Below the pieces are notes generated by a model. That model did no database searches. It was not told where the DNA came from and worked only from the letters and a program-made list of their open reading frames with translations. Source: Chiayiivirga sp. (GTDB taxonomy: Bacteria; Pseudomonadota; Gammaproteobacteria; Xanthomonadales; Xanthomonadaceae). Taken from it: 64,000 nucleotides of DNA. This document shows, one piece after another, positions 17,001-26,722 of this stretch; the stretch's first letter is position 1; every line of letters starts with the position of its first letter. Position numbers and translations under genes: made by a program. Location of the stretch: NCBI GenBank assembly GCA_022647565.1, contig JALCLA010000002.1, positions 186,001-250,000 of the forward strand, read 5' to 3'.

Positions 17001-19083
17001 TGACCTCGGCCACGGTCCAGTCCGGGTGGATCGCACGCACCAGCGCCGCTGCGCCTGCGTTGTGCGGGCTCGACATCGAGGTGCCGCTGATCACGTCATA
17101 CGCGGCGGGATCGGAGGCGCTGCCTGGCGTCGTGGTGTCGCCGGCATAGGCTGCCAGGATGTTCACGCCGGGGCCGGTGATGTCCGGCTTAAGCGCTTCG
17201 AACGTGGACGGGCCACGCGAGCTGAACGAGGCCATCACATCGCCCTGGACCGCATCGGCAACGGCGTTGACCGGAATCGAGACGCTGGCCGTGCCGGTGG
17301 CGTTGTCGACATTCACGTAGTCGCGCAGCGCGTTGGCTGGCGCCTGGGCCAGGCCGAACACCGGGATGGACACAGGGGCGCCTTGTGCGCCCGGCGCAAT
17401 GTTGCCGGCTGCATTGTTGGCGATGATCACCGCCGTGGCACCTGCCGCCAAGGCGTTCTGGGATTTTATGGTGAAGCTGCAGCCGCCGCGACGGATCACC
17501 GCCACCGCACCTGCGAAGGCGTTCGCGGGGAATGCCGCGCAGCCATCGGTGGTGGTATTGATGCCGGCGCTGATCAGCAACGGCGCGTTGACGAACGCGC
17601 TGGTGTGCGCGCTGCCCGCCGTTCCGAGGAACAAGGGCAAACCGGTCACGGCCGGCGTGGTCGGCACCACCGTGCCATTCGCGGTCAGGCGCAGGGTGAA
17701 TGCACCACGCGTATGGGTGGACGCAGCTACCGTGGACACCCATGGCGAACGATGGCCGACGCTGCTTGCGGCGGGGCCGCTGTTGCCGGCCGAAGCCGAC
17801 ACGAACACACCCGCATCGACCGCCGCGAGGAAGGCGAGGCTGTTGGCCTCGGTCCACGGTTGCGAGCCGCCGCCGATGGAGTAGTTGATCACGTCGACGA
17901 TGCCGTCCTCGACTACCTGCTCGATCGCCGCGAGCGTGGCGAAGTTGAAGCAGCTGCCCTGACCGGCGGTGTTCGTATGACAGACGTCATAGGCCACGAT
18001 GTTGGCGTGGTTGGCCACGCCCGCGACCTGCAGCGCATTGCCGCTGTAGTTGATGTTCACGACGTTGCCGCCGGAGGTGCTGGCGGTATGGCTGCCGTGC
18101 CCGTCCTGATCCAGCGCGTTCGGGAAATCGAGCAAGGGCACGCCAATCGCCGCGCAAGTGGCGGGGTCGAGCCCCAGCTCATTGCCCGGGTCGTTCGGAT
18201 TGGCGCACTCGAAATTGACCTGCTGCACGAAGTCGAACGACTTGGCGTAGGCACCGATCAGCTTGTTGTTGCAGTTCGGTCCGACATCCGGATCGGCCGG
18301 CAAGGTGTCGCACAGGCCGAGGTAGTTGCCCGCACCCAGCGGATTGACGTGGACGTAGCCGTCCACGGGCCCGGTGCCGGCGAACGAGGGGCTCTCCCAG
18401 TTCACGCCACTGTCGATGATGCCGAGCACGATGCCTTCGCCGCGCGAACCGGGCGCGCCGCCGGTGGCGGTGCCGTTCCAGATCGCCGGCGCGCCGATGA
18501 AGCCGGGGCCGACATCGGTGTCGAGTTGGTAGGTGGCGACCGGCTCGACCAGCTTCACTTCCGCCAGCTTGGCCACTTCCGAGGCCTGTTCGCGCGAGAG
18601 CTTGGCCACCACGCCATTGAATGCGTGCTGATAGCTCTGCAGCGTCGGAACCTGCGCGTTGAAGCGCTGGCGCAATTGGGTGAGGAAAGTTTCCTGGCGC
18701 GACTTCAGGTGCGCCACGTAGGAACGCGCCTGCGCCGAGCGGACATCGAGGCGGCCGCCGCGATTGGGCAGCCGCGGCGGCGCCGACAGGCCGTTGATCC
18801 CGCCGCGGTACTGGGCCAGCGGCGGCTCGGAGAGCTGCACGATGTAGTACCAGTCGCCCCGCACCGGCAGCGTGTTCAGCTGCGACGAGTTCTGGTCGAT
18901 CGACGCTGGCGTCGGGGCGACGCCCGCTGCCTGGTCGGAGACACGCTCCACGAACTGCACGTAGGGCAAGGCCTGGTCCGGCGCGCGCTGCGCCGAAGCG
19001 CCCGCGGCGAACACCAAGGCCGAAACCATCGATACCAGGCGCGCTGTTCGCCGCCCTCCGGATTGAATCCTTGCGACATTCAT
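14023..19083 (-). CDS. Very large secreted S8 serine protease (subtilase) with PA, P-like and triple repeat domains
   Basis: 1686 residues from ATG at 19083, preceded by AAGGGAGAG. Sec signal peptide to about residue 32 (GASAQ), then an I9-like propeptide (about 75-190). The catalytic triad is visible: Asp224 (GIIDSGV), His329 (DGHGSHTAS) and Ser669 (SGTSMSSPH). A protease-associated domain is inserted at about 495-610 (RRGGCSFTIKSQNALAAGA). After the catalytic domain come a fibronectin-like domain, a proprotein-convertase P-like domain (HTWIGDMVLKFGSP ... EGVWTFCAGD), a beta-sandwich region, and three tandem ~105-residue repeats with the core SSIGGSATQAF(L/V)DDG, DGxY/F and A-x-DAQ(S/A)RS. 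The last residues are GDGIFGHGFED. It is an extracellular protein-degrading enzyme; export is clear and surface anchoring uncertain. Confidence 0.92.
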   Translation of the reverse strand: MNVARIQSGGRRTARLVSMVSALVFAAGASAQRAPDQALPYVQFVERVSDQAAGVAPTPASIDQNSSQLNTLPVRGDWYYIVQLSEPPLAQYRGGINGLSAPPRLPNRGGRLDVRSAQARSYVAHLKSRQETFLTQLRQRFNAQVPTLQSYQHAFNGVVAKLSREQASEVAKLAEVKLVEPVATYQLDTDVGPGFIGAPAIWNGTATGGAPGSRGEGIVLGIIDSGVNWESPSFAGTGPVDGYVHVNPLGAGNYLGLCDTLPADPDVGPNCNNKLIGAYAKSFDFVQQVNFECANPNDPGNELGLDPATCAAIGVPLLDFPNALDQDGHGSHTASTSGGNVVNINYSGNALQVAGVANHANIVAYDVCHTNTAGQGSCFNFATLAAIEQVVEDGIVDVINYSIGGGSQPWTEANSLAFLAAVDAGVFVSASAGNSGPAASSVGHRSPWVSTVAASTHTRGAFTLRLTANGTVVPTTPAVTGLPLFLGTAGSAHTSAFVNAPLLISAGINTTTDGCAAFPANAFAGAVAVIRRGGCSFTIKSQNALAAGATAVIIANNAAGNIAPGAQGAPVSIPVFGLAQAPANALRDYVNVDNATGTASVSIPVNAVADAVQGDVMASFSSRGPSTFEALKPDITGPGVNILAAYAGDTTTPGSASDPAAYDVISGTSMSSPHNAGAAALVRAIHPDWTVAEVKSAMMLTSKRSGIVKEDGMTAATPFDRGAGRMDLNVAAESGLVMDETPLRMFQANPADGGDPSSLNVASLQSNACVGTCTWTRKVRSVASTPVTYNSSFSTTSGVTATVTPAVFTINPGQTVTLTIEADVSAATFNQFSFGDVVLTPNIIGSGTPHVETVTPGAPLPIPETYTGGFDNAGMACVDIDTTGDVSGLVANVEVTAAMSHTWIGDMVLKFGSPTGSVLGVMSRPALADANDDGSDCCGDSSNLLTTFPITFRDGAPTSAEAMGTGINTSGVVCRDGGTPCVYAPAPGSIATPPSNFAGFRGQNAEGVWTFCAGDVGSPDAGTVASVTLTLEPGTLPAPEAHLPMAVFAIEAAPEITLTPASVTANGVENGPVVTTNLAIGNDGFVPLNWNESPIAGTVTVWQQAEDNTNGIVSDFFQGDNTGAYSASDFTVGAASTLTEIFTPGFDNTASLAAQPSVTWAIYPDAAGVPAGDPETNPGPALWSYTATIGDPELDITGDNLTLDLLAAGENVVLAPGTYWLTVFPTYTNALAAGNRWNWSQGVVAGAETHLISPTLFGGVPAWTSLSGLGVAFTDTAFRITGSVGACGAPWLSIAPTSGTVVPDASQNVVVSLNPTGLSAGTYNALVCVASNDPATPIAVVPVTFNVAAPPTNPTAAGAASPAARGATETSLLTVTVVPGTSPTSSGVTVTANLSSIGGSATQAFLDNGLNGDASAGDGTYSYQATVAAGSAVGATSFAVAVQDAQSRSATTSIAFEVLAATNPSGIGAASPASVPLGGSTVLTVDTTGGANPPSTGLSVTVDLSSIGGSATQAFVDDGSGGDASAGDGEFTFTANIPVNAVPGAKSLPATINDAQARSGNTTIALTLTSIAGPSGTGVAAPSAVASGGTALLTVTVTSGSPVSTGVTVTVDLTAVGGSATQAMFDDGTNGDMTPGDNVYSVSAPITAADGSYNLTATIRDAQARSATAVIQLGVGDGIFGHGFED

Positions 19084-19453
19084 GGACCGCTCTCCCTTCT
19101 GAAATGAACCCGCATTGCCGCTTGCCTGCGGCAAGAAAGCGCTTTGCCCACGCCAGTAAAACCTGGCGCTGCGCTCCTGCTCGAGATACCCGATGGCGTC
19201 AGATACCGACGCGCATTACCGCCCCCGCGGCCTACCCCATCGGGATGTCCCGCACCATAAGCGAGCCGGACCACGAGGGCAAGCAAGTGGCGTCAAGCAG
19301 GAAACGGGCCAAACCGCCCGCACGTCGCGGGGTCCTCGTGCAACCCCTGGAGTTCGGCCGACGCGAGCCATGCCCTTTCGCACCGGCTCGTACTTGCCCA
19401 AGATGGCCACTGCGACCGACGACCCCGGCGCCAACCCTGTGCAAGGATGCTGC

Positions 19454-20527
19454 GTGGACTGCACCCCGCTCGTGCTGTTTTGCCGCCCCGGCTTCGAGCC
19501 CGAACTCGCCGCAGAAGTCGCCGAGCGCGCCGGCGCGCTGGGATACGCCGGTTATCCGCAGACCGAGCGCGGCAGCGGCTTCGTGCGCTTCGCCGGCCTG
19601 GACCACGACGCGGCAACGGCGCTGGATCACGCCCTGCCGTTCCGCGATCTGATCTTCGCACGCCAGAAGTTGTTGGCCTTTGCCGACCTGGATGCGCTGC
19701 CGCCGCAGGATCGCCTCGGGCCGATGCTGGAGCTACTGCGTGCCCGCGGCGAGCGCTACGGCGACCTGTGGGTCGAGCATCCGGATTCGGATGAGGCCAA
19801 ACAACTCGCGGGCCTCGCGCGCAGCTTCGGCAATGCGCTGCGCCCGGCGCTGCGCAAGCAGAACCTGCTGACGCCCGGCCTGAACCCTTTCCTGCCGCGC
19901 CTGCATGTGGTGTTTCTCGCCGGCGATCACGCCCTGCTCGCCCGCAGCGTCGTCGACGACAGTTCGCCCTGGCCGCTCGGCATCCCGCGCCTGCGTCTGG
20001 CGAAGGAAGCGCCCAGCCGCTCGGCGCTCAAGCTCGACGAAGCGCTGCAAACCTTGCTGGACACGGACGAACGCGCGCGCTGGCTCAAGCCCGGCATGAA
20101 GGCAGCGGACCTTGGCGCCGCGCCCGGCGGCTGGAGTTGGGTGCTGGCCAGGCAAGGCGTACACGTCACTGCGATCGACAACGGCCCGCTCAACGAAACC
20201 TGCCTCGCCACCGGCCTGATCCGCCATGTCCGGGCCGATGGCTTCACCTGGCAACCGGCGCAACCGCTCGACTGGATGGTCTGCGATATGGTCGAGCAGC
20301 CCAGGCGCGTCGCCGCGCGCATGGCCGAATGGTTCGCGCAGGGCTGGTGCAAGCGCGCGATCTTCAATCTCAAGCTGCCGATGAAAAAGCGTTGGCTGGA
20401 AGTGCAGGCCAATCTCGCAGACTTCGTCACCCGCTGCGACGTCGCCGGCGTGCCGGTGGAATGGCGGGCGCGGCAGCTGTATCACGATCGGGAGGAGATC
20501 ACGGTGTATGCCGGGCCGCGACGCTGA
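19454..20527 (+). CDS. rlmM: 23S rRNA 2'-O-ribose C2498 methyltransferase
   Basis: 357 residues from GTG 19454, chosen because AAGGA at 19443-19447 lies 6 bases upstream and because VLFCRPGFEPELAAE matches the E. coli RlmM start (366 residues). An N-terminal THUMP-like RNA-binding domain is followed by GIPRLRLAKEAPSRSALKLDEA, a linker containing a catalytic lysine. The Rossmann methyltransferase has its SAM site in DLGAAPGGWSWVLA, the catalytic Asp in DWMVCDMVE and Lys in FNLKLPMKKRW. It methylates the ribose of C2498 in 23S rRNA using S-adenosylmethionine. The frame is open another 87 codons upstream, but that stretch has no family similarity. Confidence 0.93.
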   Translation: MDCTPLVLFCRPGFEPELAAEVAERAGALGYAGYPQTERGSGFVRFAGLDHDAATALDHALPFRDLIFARQKLLAFADLDALPPQDRLGPMLELLRARGERYGDLWVEHPDSDEAKQLAGLARSFGNALRPALRKQNLLTPGLNPFLPRLHVVFLAGDHALLARSVVDDSSPWPLGIPRLRLAKEAPSRSALKLDEALQTLLDTDERARWLKPGMKAADLGAAPGGWSWVLARQGVHVTAIDNGPLNETCLATGLIRHVRADGFTWQPAQPLDWMVCDMVEQPRRVAARMAEWFAQGWCKRAIFNLKLPMKKRWLEVQANLADFVTRCDVAGVPVEWRARQLYHDREEITVYAGPRR

Positions 20528-20757
20528 GTGCCGCCGCTGCCTACACACCTGTCGATCCGTATCACCTGAAACGAATCGCGGGGACTCGTGCGGCTAGCCG
20601 TCGGCAGGCGCGCCGACCGGAGTGGCGTGGGCTGCTCCGCGCACCGTCACACCACCTACTGGCATCGACATCTCCATTTGCGGTGCTGTGTCATGAATTC
20701 GTGGCACGGCGATGCTAGGCTCGCCCGCTCGATAGATCGTTGCGATTTGGAGATGTC

Positions 20758-23700
20758 ATGTCGTTCGTTCGTTTCCTGCGGCCTGTGGCTGTACTCACGC
20801 TCCTCGCCTGCGCATCCAGCGCCAATGCCCAGGTCGTCATCAGCCAGATATACCCCGCCGGAAACAATTCCGGTGCCACGTTCAATCAGAAATATGTGGA
20901 AATCTTCAATCGAGGGGCCAGCGCGGTCTCTCTTGCCAACAAGACCTTGCAATATGCGAGCCCAACAGGCACAGGCAACTTTGCAGTACATGCCACGTTG
21001 AGCGGGTCGATCGGGCCTGGCCAATACCAGCTCATAGTCTATGACTCGCCTGGAGCAATTGGCGCGAACCTCCCGGTCACGGGTGACTTCCCCGACAGCA
21101 CAGGCTCAACTCCCGGCGGGGCCAGTGGCAAGTTCATTCTCGCCGACTCGGCCGCTGCGCTCGCATGCAACGGCGGCAGCACTCCGTGCTCGCCGGCACA
21201 AACCGCTCTGATCCTCGATCTTGTCGGTTACGGCACCGCCAATTATTTCGAGGGTGCTGCGGCAGCCCCCACTCTGACCGCAACGACAGCTGGCTTCCGC
21301 GCAAGCAACGGCTGCACCGACGCCAACAACAACTCTGCGGATTTTGCGACGGCAGGTCCAAACCCCCGCAACTCCTCAACGCCCGTCAACTCGTGCAGTC
21401 CCGCCCCGAGCCTCTCGATCGCCGCAACCTCGGCGGACAAGGCCGAAGGCGACGCAAACACCACCCCATTCACCTTCACGGTCACCCGCAGCAATTCGCT
21501 GACTGGCACGCTCAGCGCGAGCTACCGTCACGGGTAGCGGTGCCAGTCCGGCCGATGCGGCGGATTTCGATGGCGGCACCTTCCCCAGTGGCACGGTGAA
21601 TTTTGCCGACAGTGAGTCGACCCAGGTGATCACCGTGAACGTGGCGGGAGACACCACGTTCGAGCAAGCCGAAGGATTCACCGTCACCCTGAGCAACCCC
21701 AGTTCCGGAACCATCAGCACGGCAACTGCCGACGGCAACATCCAGAACGACGATGCCGCGCCACCCACCCCCACGATCTCCATCAACGCCCCCAGCGTCG
21801 CGGAAGCCGCGGGTCCGCTGACGTTCCGGGTTTCGCTATCGCAGACCAGCGTGTCCAACGTGACGTTCAACTATGCCACAGGCACTGGCACCGCAAGCGC
21901 CGGCAGCGACTACACCGCCATCGGCGCTACCGCCGGGCAGATCAATGCCGGCGACCTGTTCATCGACATTCCGGTCACGCTGGTGGACGACGCGGTTGTC
22001 GAGTCGAACGAGACGGTGGTCCTGGACATCACCGGAGTCGCCAACGCCAATCCCGCCAGTGTCTCCGGCACCGGCACCATCACCAATGACGATGTTCCGC
22101 CCAATCTGAGTCTCGCCGACGTGACTCAGCCCGAGGGCAACAGCGGGACGTCGACCCTGGCGATCACGGCCACGCTCGACGCGGATCCGGGTGCCGCCAC
22201 GGTGACCTTCACGCTGGCGACCAGCGACGATAGCGCCACCGATGCCGACAACGACTATGAACCTGCGACTGCCAACTGCTCGTTGACCGGCACCAACCGC
22301 AGCTGCGTGCTGAACGTCACGGTCAACGGCGACCTGTCCGCCGAGCCGGATGAACGCTTCGTAGTGAACGCAAGCAACGTCCTCGGCGCCGTGGTGGTGG
22401 ACGGCAGCGCGTTCGGGAACATCATCAATGACGACCGCTTCCTGATCTGGCAGATTCAGGGCAATGGCGCGTTCTCGCCGTTCACCAGCGGTGCCACCCT
22501 CGGCAGCCAGACCTTCAGTGCCACCGATGTGGCGGTCCGTGCGAGCGTGGTCACCGCGGTGGCGTATCGCGCCACCGACAACCTGCAGCAGGGCTTCTTC
22601 ATCCAGACGCCAGATGCGCAATCCGACGGCAACGCCGCAACTTCCGATGGCCTGTATGTGTTCAGCACGACGGCGGTGTCGGTAGGTGACCTGGTCGAGG
22701 TCAGCGGACCGGTGAAAGAGCACTTCGGGATGACGGAAATGGCCGCGACCTCGACGCCACCGGTACGGCCCGTGACGGTCACCGTGGTTGGCACGGGCCA
22801 GTCGCTGCCCACGGCAGTGGAATTCAGCGCGGCAAGCAACCGACCGTCCACGAACGTGGCCGCCTTGAGCTGCCCCGGCAGCGGCCCGGGCGGCGCCAAC
22901 AACATCGACACCAATTTCGAGTGCTACGAAGGCATGCTGGTCAGCGTGCCGCAGGGCGTCTCGCTGCAAGGAAATTTCCGCCGCGCGAATGACACCTATG
23001 CCGAACTGCAATTCTCGCCACGCGCGACCCGCTCGGTGCGCGAAGCCGGCCTCAGGTTCCCGCAGGCCCCGGGCGCGGGCAATGCCGCGGCCGGCACGTG
23101 GGACGGCAATCCGGAAGTGCTGGAGATGGATCCGGATATCGCACGCCGCGGTGCGACCGGCCCGACGCCGGGCATCGACACCCAGATCGTGGGCGGTGCC
23201 ACGTTCAGCGCGACCGGTCCGTTGATCTTCGACTTCGGCGACTACGTGTTCTGGCCCACCACGCTCAACGTCGCCACCGCGAGCAATGTCCTGCCGCGCC
23301 CGGTGGCCGCACCATTGAGCGCCTCCGAACTCACCGTCGGTTCCTTCAACATGCAGCACCTGTGCGATGGCGATGCGCCCGGCGATGATGGCTGCGTCCG
23401 CGACACGCCCGACTACCCCGGCGTTTTCCCGGCTCCGACGCCCTATGACTACGCTGGCAAGCTCGCCCGCGTGTCGGCCTATGTGCGTGAGGTGCTGCGC
23501 TCGCCCGACGTGCTGGGCGCACAGGAAGTGGACGAACAGTCGACGCTGCAGGACCTGGCAAACCGGATCCAGGCCGACGGCGGGCCGGCGTATACGGCCT
23601 ATCTCGTGGATGGCAACGACCCGGGCGGCATCGATGTGGGCTATCTGGTGCGCAACGATCGCCTGTCCGACGTCGTGGTAACGCAGTTCTTCAAGGCCAA

Positions 23701-25378
23701 CACCTGGCCCGACCCGAATGGCACCGATGTCCTGCATGATCGTCCGCCGCTGCTGCTTCGTGCCAACTTCCGTTCGACGCCGACCGCGCGACCGTTCCCG
23801 ATCGCGCTGTTGAACAATCACACCAAGGCGCGCACGCAGGTGGATGGCAGCGGAGCCGCGGCCGAGCGCGACCGAGCCAAGCGTTTCTGGCAGGGCCGCG
23901 AGATCGCACAACTGGTGCAGCAATTCCAGACCGCCACCGGAGCCTTTGCCGGGGCCGGCACCGACGGCATCCCGCTGATCCTGGTCGGCGACTACAATGC
24001 CTACCAGTTCACCGACGGGCGGGTTGACGTCGTGGGGCTGGTGGCAGGCACGTACGACGACGCCGCCAATGAGTGCAACGCGGTCCTCTCGGGCGGCGCG
24101 GGTACCGAGACCTGCAATCTCGGGCCGAATCTCGTGGTTCCGCCGCTGCAAAACCTCGTGCTGTCGAGCGATCCGAACAATCGCTACTCGTACCTGTTCT
24201 CCGAGAACCTGGGAACGGTGCTGGGTTACGGCAACCCGAGCCCGCAGCGCGACGTGGTCAATGGCGGCGTGATCGACCACATCCTCGCGAATGCAAAGGC
24301 CGAGCCTTACGCCAGCGGCATCGATTTCGGGCGCGCCAACCACGACATGTCGGCGCAGGCCGCCCTCACCGACAACCTGTCCCCCGATGGCGCGGGAGGC
24401 ACACAGGTCAGCCTGGCGGTGCGGAGCTCCGACCACGACGGCCTGGTCGCCTCGTTCGAGACCAACTGCGCGAACTTGCCGGACAACGCGCAGATCGACG
24501 TCGACAATGACGACGTCTGCACCCTGATCGACAACTGTCCCGCGGTTGCCAACCCGTCGCAGGCCGACCTCGACAATGACGGCATTGGCGATGCCTGCGA
24601 CCCCGAAAATGGCCCGGCCATCGCCAATGACGACGGATCGCTGGCCGCACCGCTGGTGCTTGCGGAGGACGCCGCCAGCGGCCTGGACATCGACGTGCTC
24701 GCCAACGACATCGCCGACCCCGACACCGGGATCAAGACGCTCGACCCGACCGCCGTCACCGGCCCGGCGAACGGCAGCCTGCAGTTCAGCGCCAGCGGCG
24801 TGAAGTACACGCCGAACCCGGACACCTGCGGACCGGACCAGTTCGTTTACTCGATCAACTCCAATGCAGACACCGCCACGGTTTTCCTCTCGGTGACCTG
24901 CGTCAACGACGCCCCCACGATCTCGGCCATCCCGGATTTCTCGGTGAACGAGAACACTGCCGGACAGGCCAGCTTCGTGATTGCCGACATCGACAGTCCG
25001 CTGGCCTGCACGGCGGCGAACCTGAGCGCGACCTCCGGCAACGGCACCCTGCTGCCGGTGGGCAACATCACATTCAACGGCTCCCCGGCCAGTTGCACAG
25101 CCACGTTGACACCGGCGGCGGCGCAGACCGGCTTCAGCGACGTGACCATCACGGTGGACGATGGCAGCGGCACTGCCACCGCCACGGCGAGCGAGGGCTT
25201 CCGCTTCAGCGTGGTCGAGAACGACGCCGACAACGACGGCGTGCCGGATGCCACGGACAACTGCCCGAACACGATCAATCCGGGGCAGGAAGACGCCGAT
25301 AACGACGGCACCGGCGACGTCTGCGACGCCAAGCCGAACGATCCGGTGCGGATCTTCCGCAACGGCTTCGAAGACTGA
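20758..25378 (+). pseudogene. Secreted ExeM/NucH-type nuclease, split by a 2-bp deletion
   Basis: Two adjoining frames make one protein of ~1540 residues. The first (ATG 20758, GGAG upstream) has a signal peptide ending SSANAQ, a lamin-tail domain (VVISQIYPAGNNSG ... KYVEIFNRG) and the start of a Calx-beta domain, then stops at 21537. The second continues that Calx-beta domain, with another Calx-beta repeat, an OB-fold-like region (FLIWQIQGNGAFSPF), and an endonuclease/exonuclease/phosphatase domain with SFNMQHL, GAQEVDE, ILVGDYNAY and SSDHDGL. Two thrombospondin type-3 calcium repeats (DNDDVCTLIDNC, DNDGVPDATDNC), a cadherin-like stretch and the tail DPVRIFRNGFED follow. At 21523-21526 the sequence AGCTACCGTCACGGGT lacks one AC; AGCTACACCGTC would restore SYTVTGSG. 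The intact enzyme would degrade extracellular DNA. It is a real lesion or an assembly error. Confidence 0.85.
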
Positions 25379-25399
25379 GCGGAACCCCAGCAAGGCAGC

Positions 25400-25427
25400 A
25401 AGAAACCCCGCTTCGGCGGGGTTTCTT
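25400..25427. terminator. Bidirectional terminator, TTCG tetraloop
   Basis: AAGAAACCCCGC (25400-25411) pairs perfectly with GCGGGGTTTCTT (25416-25427) around TTCG. The T-rich right arm serves the plus-strand nuclease gene and the A-rich left arm gives a T-rich end on the minus strand for the ubiquinone hydroxylase gene that ends 80 bases away. Confidence 0.85.
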
Positions 25428-25507
25428 CCTTGTGGCCAGCGACACGGCTTGCGACGCTACGGCGTGTGCGGACAGATGCGGGCGATGCGGCGGCGCGAAC
25501 GCGCAAC

Positions 25508-26722
25508 TCAGCGGCGCGTGGCGCCCATGGCGTGCCGCGCCAGCACGCGCTTCAGCGGCGCGATGCGGTTCACCAGGCCCAATGCCGGGCCACGCAATAC
25601 CGTGGGCAGCACGGCGTCGTTCGAGAAGGCACGATTGATGCCGTCGAAGGCCATCGCGGCCAGGGCGTTGTCGCTCTTGCGGCGGCGTTCGTAGCGGCGC
25701 AGCAGCACCGGATCGGCCAGATCGCCGCCAGCTTCGTGCGCCGCAGCGAGAACGGCCACCAGTTCGATCGCATCCTGCAGCCCGAGGTTCACGCCCTGAC
25801 CGGCCAGCGGATGCACCACATGCGCTGCATCGCCAGCCAGCAGCACGCGACCCGCAACATAGCGCGATGCCAGTTGCTTCCTGAGCGGGAATGCGGCGCG
25901 CGCCGACGCCAGTGTCATGGCCCCGAGCCGCGCGTCGAAGGCGCGGGTGAGCGCCGCGTTGAAGCCCGCCTCGTCGAGCGCAAGCAGCCGCTCCGCCTCG
26001 GCGTCCGGCAAGGTCCACACGATCGAGGCCAGGCCTTCCGAGCAAGGCAACACGGCCAGCGGGCCCGTGGGCAGGAAACGCTGCCAGGCGGTGTCCTGAT
26101 GCGGTCGCTCGCAAACGACATAGGCCACCAGTCCGCGCTGTGCGTAATCGTGGCGCCGCGTCTGCAGGCCGGCCAGTTCGCGCAGCGGTGAATCGGCACC
26201 GTCGGCCGCCAGCGCGAGGCGCGCGCTCAGGCGTGTTCCTTGATCGAGCTCCAGCGCCACCATTGCCGCATCCTGCTGCAGCGCCACCGCGCGTGCGGGG
26301 CAATGCCATTCGATGCCGGGCTCGCGCTGCAGTGCCTGCCACAGGCCGTGCTGCAGCGCGCCCTGCTCCACGATGTGCCCGAGCGCGGCGCTGCCGGCGT
26401 GGTGCGCCGTGAAATGCAGCTCATCCGGCGCTCCGGCATCCCAGACCCGCATTTCGCGATAGGGCTGGGCACGCAAGGCGGCCGCATCCCACGCACCAAG
26501 TCCGGCGAGGAACGCGCTGGACGACGGCGAGAACGCGAACACGCGCAGGTCGCGCTCGCCGTCGCAACGCCAGGGCTGGGGCGCACGTGCTTCCACCACG
26601 GCCACGCGCAGGCCCGCGCGAGCCAGCCCGAGCGCGGCGGCGGCGCCCACCACTCCGGCCCCCACCACGATCACATCCGGCCCGCGCCGGACAGCCGATG
26701 CGTTGCGCGCGGCGCGGCTCAC
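25508..26722 (-). CDS. UbiH/UbiF/UbiI-family ubiquinone-biosynthesis hydroxylase
   Basis: 404 residues. FAD-dependent monooxygenase of the UbiH/COQ6 family: FAD site VIVVGAGVVGAAAALGLARAG (about residues 17-37, given by coordinates ~26610-26675), the middle motif LALAADGADSPLRE and the second FAD/NADH motif GRVLLAGDAAHVVHPLAGQGVNLGLQDA (about 285-312). It hydroxylates the aromatic ring of a ubiquinone precursor. It overlaps the upstream ubiH by 4 bases (ATGA), as E. coli ubiH and ubiI are adjacent, so a UbiI- or UbiF-like position specificity is likely; which carbon is modified cannot be read. The frame is complete. Confidence 0.85.
   Translation of the reverse strand: MSRAARNASAVRRGPDVIVVGAGVVGAAAALGLARAGLRVAVVEARAPQPWRCDGERDLRVFAFSPSSSAFLAGLGAWDAAALRAQPYREMRVWDAGAPDELHFTAHHAGSAALGHIVEQGALQHGLWQALQREPGIEWHCPARAVALQQDAAMVALELDQGTRLSARLALAADGADSPLRELAGLQTRRHDYAQRGLVAYVVCERPHQDTAWQRFLPTGPLAVLPCSEGLASIVWTLPDAEAERLLALDEAGFNAALTRAFDARLGAMTLASARAAFPLRKQLASRYVAGRVLLAGDAAHVVHPLAGQGVNLGLQDAIELVAVLAAAHEAGGDLADPVLLRRYERRRKSDNALAAMAFDGINRAFSNDAVLPTVLRGPALGLVNRIAPLKRVLARHAMGATRR

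Noticed and set aside
16534..19107. 857-codon plus-strand frame opposite the subtilase gene
   Set aside because: Antisense shadow with Arg/His/Gly-rich composition; the subtilase triad is on the other strand.
20700..20716. Possible sigma-54 promoter (TGGCACGGCGATGC) before the nuclease gene
   Set aside because: The GG and GC dinucleotides are one base too close for the strict -24/-12 spacing.
21836..25393. 1185-codon open frame on the minus strand opposite the nuclease gene
   Set aside because: High G+C leaves antisense frames open. The plus-strand frame has clear nuclease domains and the antisense peptide has no recognisable motif or signal peptide.
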